Shown: one piece after another, positions 62,301 through 64,000 of the stretch | Layout of the letters: each line of letters starts with the position of its first letter | Position numbering within the stretch: position 1 is the first letter of the stretch | Assembly (NCBI GenBank): GCA_964535735.1 | Contig: CAZHTM010000002.1 | Span: forward strand, 49,565 to 113,564 | DNA length: 64,000 nt | From: J089 sp964535735 | GTDB lineage: Bacteria; Fidelibacterota; Marinisomatia; Marinisomatales; J089 | Reading direction: 5' to 3' | Notes under the pieces: model-generated | The model's database searches: none | What the model was told of the DNA's origin: nothing | The model's input: only the letters and a program-made list of their open reading frames with translations | Program-made: the position numbers and the translations under genes

Positions 62301-63571
62301 TCAGATACTTTGTCCCACCCGCGACCGAAATTAAATAAATAAGGAATCGCTCCGAAACGACCGGTAATATATTTATCGGCAAAATTGATTTCTTTTCTCA
62401 CTTTATATTCAACCAGAGAAGTTAATCGTGTGTCCCCTATTTTCCCTTTTTCCGTAAACCAGATTTGATCCCGTCGAAATTGTCCGGACTTTAATTGGAT
62501 AACATCATGAGTGGCGAAGATAAGTTGCGCCCCTTTTGTATTCACCTTCGGATTGTTGAACAGGGCAATGATTTCATGGGTCATTAAAGGGTGAAATCGC
62601 GCATCCAGTTCATCCACGATCAAGGTATAACCATGATCCAGAACATCAATAATCGGTCCCAATAAGCTGAAAAACTTAATGGTTCCCTTGGATTCGTAAC
62701 GCTCAAAATTTATGGGCGCCAATCCAACAATATTTCCGTCAGAGTCATATTGATTATGAAGTGAAAATATTTTACGACCTTTTAAACCCAGTTTGATAAT
62801 ATCCTTTTTTACACTCTCTGACAAATCCGACGGTAAGTCCGATAGAGACATCTCAAATTCGGAAACCTGTATATCTTTTATTTCCAGGTCTGCCATTCCA
62901 AGTAAATGTAATATCCTAGTTTTTACTTCTGTCTTTTCCTTTATTTCATGAGCAGTATAATCCCGATAATCAAAATCGTCCAACCCTGAAATAATGTATA
63001 GATCCTTAATACCTTCGAGTACCTTATTCGATATTTTACCGTTGAACTGCGCTACCACCGATAAAAATAATGCGTTTTCACGGGTTTTATTCTCCAGCCC
63101 CCGACCTTCCTTGAATCCCGTTTTGATGTCTATCTCTTTGCCTTGACGGAAAAACAGCAAAACTTCACGTTTATCTTTACGAAACAACCATTCCGAATGA
63201 ATCCGCTTCGAATCCGCTTCGAATCCATACCGATATTGAAGGTTGTGATAGAGAAAGGTAATCTCAAAAAAACTTGGTTTTTTTCCCGTCTCTACATTAA
63301 AAAGAAACGGTTTAACATCTATCTCTTCTTCGGATTGAGATTCTTTGGAAGAATTGATAATAAACCACCGCATAAATAAAATAGCGGAAAGTAAATTTGA
63401 TTTACCGCTGGCGTTGGCGCCGTATATCACGGCGGTCTTCAATAATTTTTGGTTGCCGCAATCAAAGATGTTTTCCTCGCGCAATTCCTTGACCGAATTC
63501 ACTGGCAACATACTGAGTGTGATTTCATCCTTGATGGATAAAAAGTTCTTAACACTGAAATTGATTAACAT
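62297..63571 (-). CDS. RloA/AbiLi-like AAA ATPase (ABC-type head)
   Basis: 424 residues. N-terminus MLINFSVKNFLSIKDEITLSM, Walker A VIYGANASGKSNLLSAILFM (about 49), a helical middle, Walker B TLIVDELDARFHPLMTHEIIALF (about 318) and the switch His in LIFATHDVIQL. This is the AAA_15/OLD-like SMC-type ATPase that pairs with RloB. Translation is coupled to RloB (ATGA). A TATAAT lies at 63614-63619 on the minus strand as a possible -10 box, without a convincing -35. Confidence 0.85.
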   Translation of the reverse strand: MLINFSVKNFLSIKDEITLSMLPVNSVKELREENIFDCGNQKLLKTAVIYGANASGKSNLLSAILFMRWFIINSSKESQSEEEIDVKPFLFNVETGKKPSFFEITFLYHNLQYRYGFEADSKRIHSEWLFRKDKREVLLFFRQGKEIDIKTGFKEGRGLENKTRENALFLSVVAQFNGKISNKVLEGIKDLYIISGLDDFDYRDYTAHEIKEKTEVKTRILHLLGMADLEIKDIQVSEFEMSLSDLPSDLSESVKKDIIKLGLKGRKIFSLHNQYDSDGNIVGLAPINFERYESKGTIKFFSLLGPIIDVLDHGYTLIVDELDARFHPLMTHEIIALFNNPKVNTKGAQLIFATHDVIQLKSGQFRRDQIWFTEKGKIGDTRLTSLVEYKVRKEINFADKYITGRFGAIPYLFNFGRGWDKVSE

Positions 63572-63685
63572 TTATGTTCCCTTTTTGCATGTTTCCTGCA
63601 AAAATAAGGAATTATTATAAATATCCCTAAGTATTATTTCGTTTGTAAAATATTCGAAAATACGTTCTGTGAATTAATTCGCGAT

Positions 63686-63997
63686 TTAATCACAGTCTGA
63701 TGGGATAGAACAATACCGCTCTTCACCAAGCAGCCAACTGGGTTCACGTAAACGATAATAAATCGTAGCGCCGCTGCCGTACCAATCTTCATCATCGATC
63801 CGGGTTTTTCCCACCGTACCATCATCTCCATATTCAATAATATAACCATACTGATATCGGAATTGTGGTACCAGCGACATATGATTGGTTTCACCGAAAG
63901 AAACACAGAATTGGTTTAAATTTTCTTTAAAACATGTTCGTATGATATTGGTTACTTTCGAAGAAAGACGGTCCGGGACGGCCACCCAAAAGCGCAT
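63686..63997 (-). CDS. Unknown protein, possibly cut by the window edge
   Basis: 103 residues from ATG 63997; the frame stays open to the window end, so it may start further upstream. Opens MRFWVAVPDRLSSKVTNIIRTC and has FRYQYGYIIEYGDDGTVGKTR and WYGSGATIYYRLREPSWLLG. No family recognised. An overlapping 90-residue ORF in another frame exists; this one looks more protein-like. It may belong to the island. Confidence 0.4.
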   Translation of the reverse strand: MRFWVAVPDRLSSKVTNIIRTCFKENLNQFCVSFGETNHMSLVPQFRYQYGYIIEYGDDGTVGKTRIDDEDWYGSGATIYYRLREPSWLLGEERYCSIPSDCD

Positions 63998-64000
63998 ATT

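Noticed and set aside
63634..63906. 90-residue minus ORF overlapping 63686-63997
   Set aside because: Its composition looks less protein-like than the overlapping frame, and both cannot be real.
1..64000. CRISPR arrays, insertion sequences, rRNA genes
   Set aside because: No regularly spaced direct repeats, transposase ORFs or rRNA-like stretches were seen.

Overview
The window reads as a contig from a Gram-negative, heterotrophic bacterium of the FCB (Fibrobacterota-Chlorobiota-Bacteroidota) sphere, possibly Marinimicrobia-like. The placement is inferred from gene content (an outer-membrane barrel protein with a FecR domain, envelope lipoprotein-like genes, an ATP-grasp protein with receiver domains, a class I GdhA) and was not tested by phylogeny. 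Most genes lie on the minus strand in tightly packed, overlapping operons. Two runs of exactly 100 N (56604-56703 and 61767-61866) mark scaffold gaps of unknown true length, so the source is probably a draft or metagenome assembly.

Layout. 1-6.2 kb: the translation/ribosome operon rimP-nusA-infB-rbfA-truB-ribF, with a leader hairpin before rimP. 6.2-10.1 kb: a TPR membrane protein, tRNA-Arg, gpsA, an acyl-CoA synthetase and tRNA-Leu(CAA). 10.2-12.6 kb: four envelope or coiled-coil genes of unknown function. 12.6-17 kb: lepB, an RNase HII-YraN fusion and comEC. 17-19.4 kb (plus strand): an AGCS symporter and an inositol monophosphatase. 19.4-29 kb: an FAH-family hydrolase, a degenerate PurL relative, recX, recA, thpR, cinA, pgpA, pgsA, recR, ybaB and dnaX, followed by an SRP RNA and tRNA-Ala. 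29.5-33.6 kb: a second envelope cluster with a paralogue of the coiled-coil protein, a FecR-barrel protein and a hidden SelW-like selenoprotein. 33.6-40.2 kb: catabolism (FAD/Fe-S 2-hydroxyacid dehydrogenase, thioesterase, methylmalonyl-CoA epimerase, a DgcA/DgcN-like D-glutamate pair, crotonase). 40.2-50.1 kb: TrkH/TrkA, MurA, RecN, VanZ-like, Nnr, AcpS, HAD and TPR genes. 50.1-50.8 kb: a noncoding stretch with a dispersed palindromic repeat and a plus-strand terminator. 50.8-58 kb: tRNA-Leu(GAG), secG-tpiA-pgk-comF, a receiver/ATP-grasp protein and gdhA. From tRNA-Met at 58.2 kb to the window end lies a visibly A+T-richer accessory island: a PLD-nuclease/SNF2-type helicase, an RloB-like Toprim protein and an RloA-like AAA ATPase.

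The two most notable items are as follows. (1) The gene at 31091-31324 has an in-frame UGA exactly where Rdx/SelW proteins carry selenocysteine (Cys-Asn-Val-Sec), with a bacterial SECIS-like hairpin just downstream; ordinary ORF calling starts it after the redox motif. (2) The island next to tRNA-Met pairs an RloA/RloB (AbiL-like) ATPase-Toprim couple with a PLD-helicase, a plausible composite anti-phage system. The apparent single large ORF there is an artefact of an in-frame N gap.

Several housekeeping genes form a DNA-uptake and repair theme (comEC, comF, recA, recX, recR, recN, cinA, thpR), suggesting natural competence. The D-glutamate, 2-hydroxyacid, acyl-CoA and glutamate dehydrogenase genes suggest growth on amino acids and organic acids, including peptidoglycan-derived compounds.
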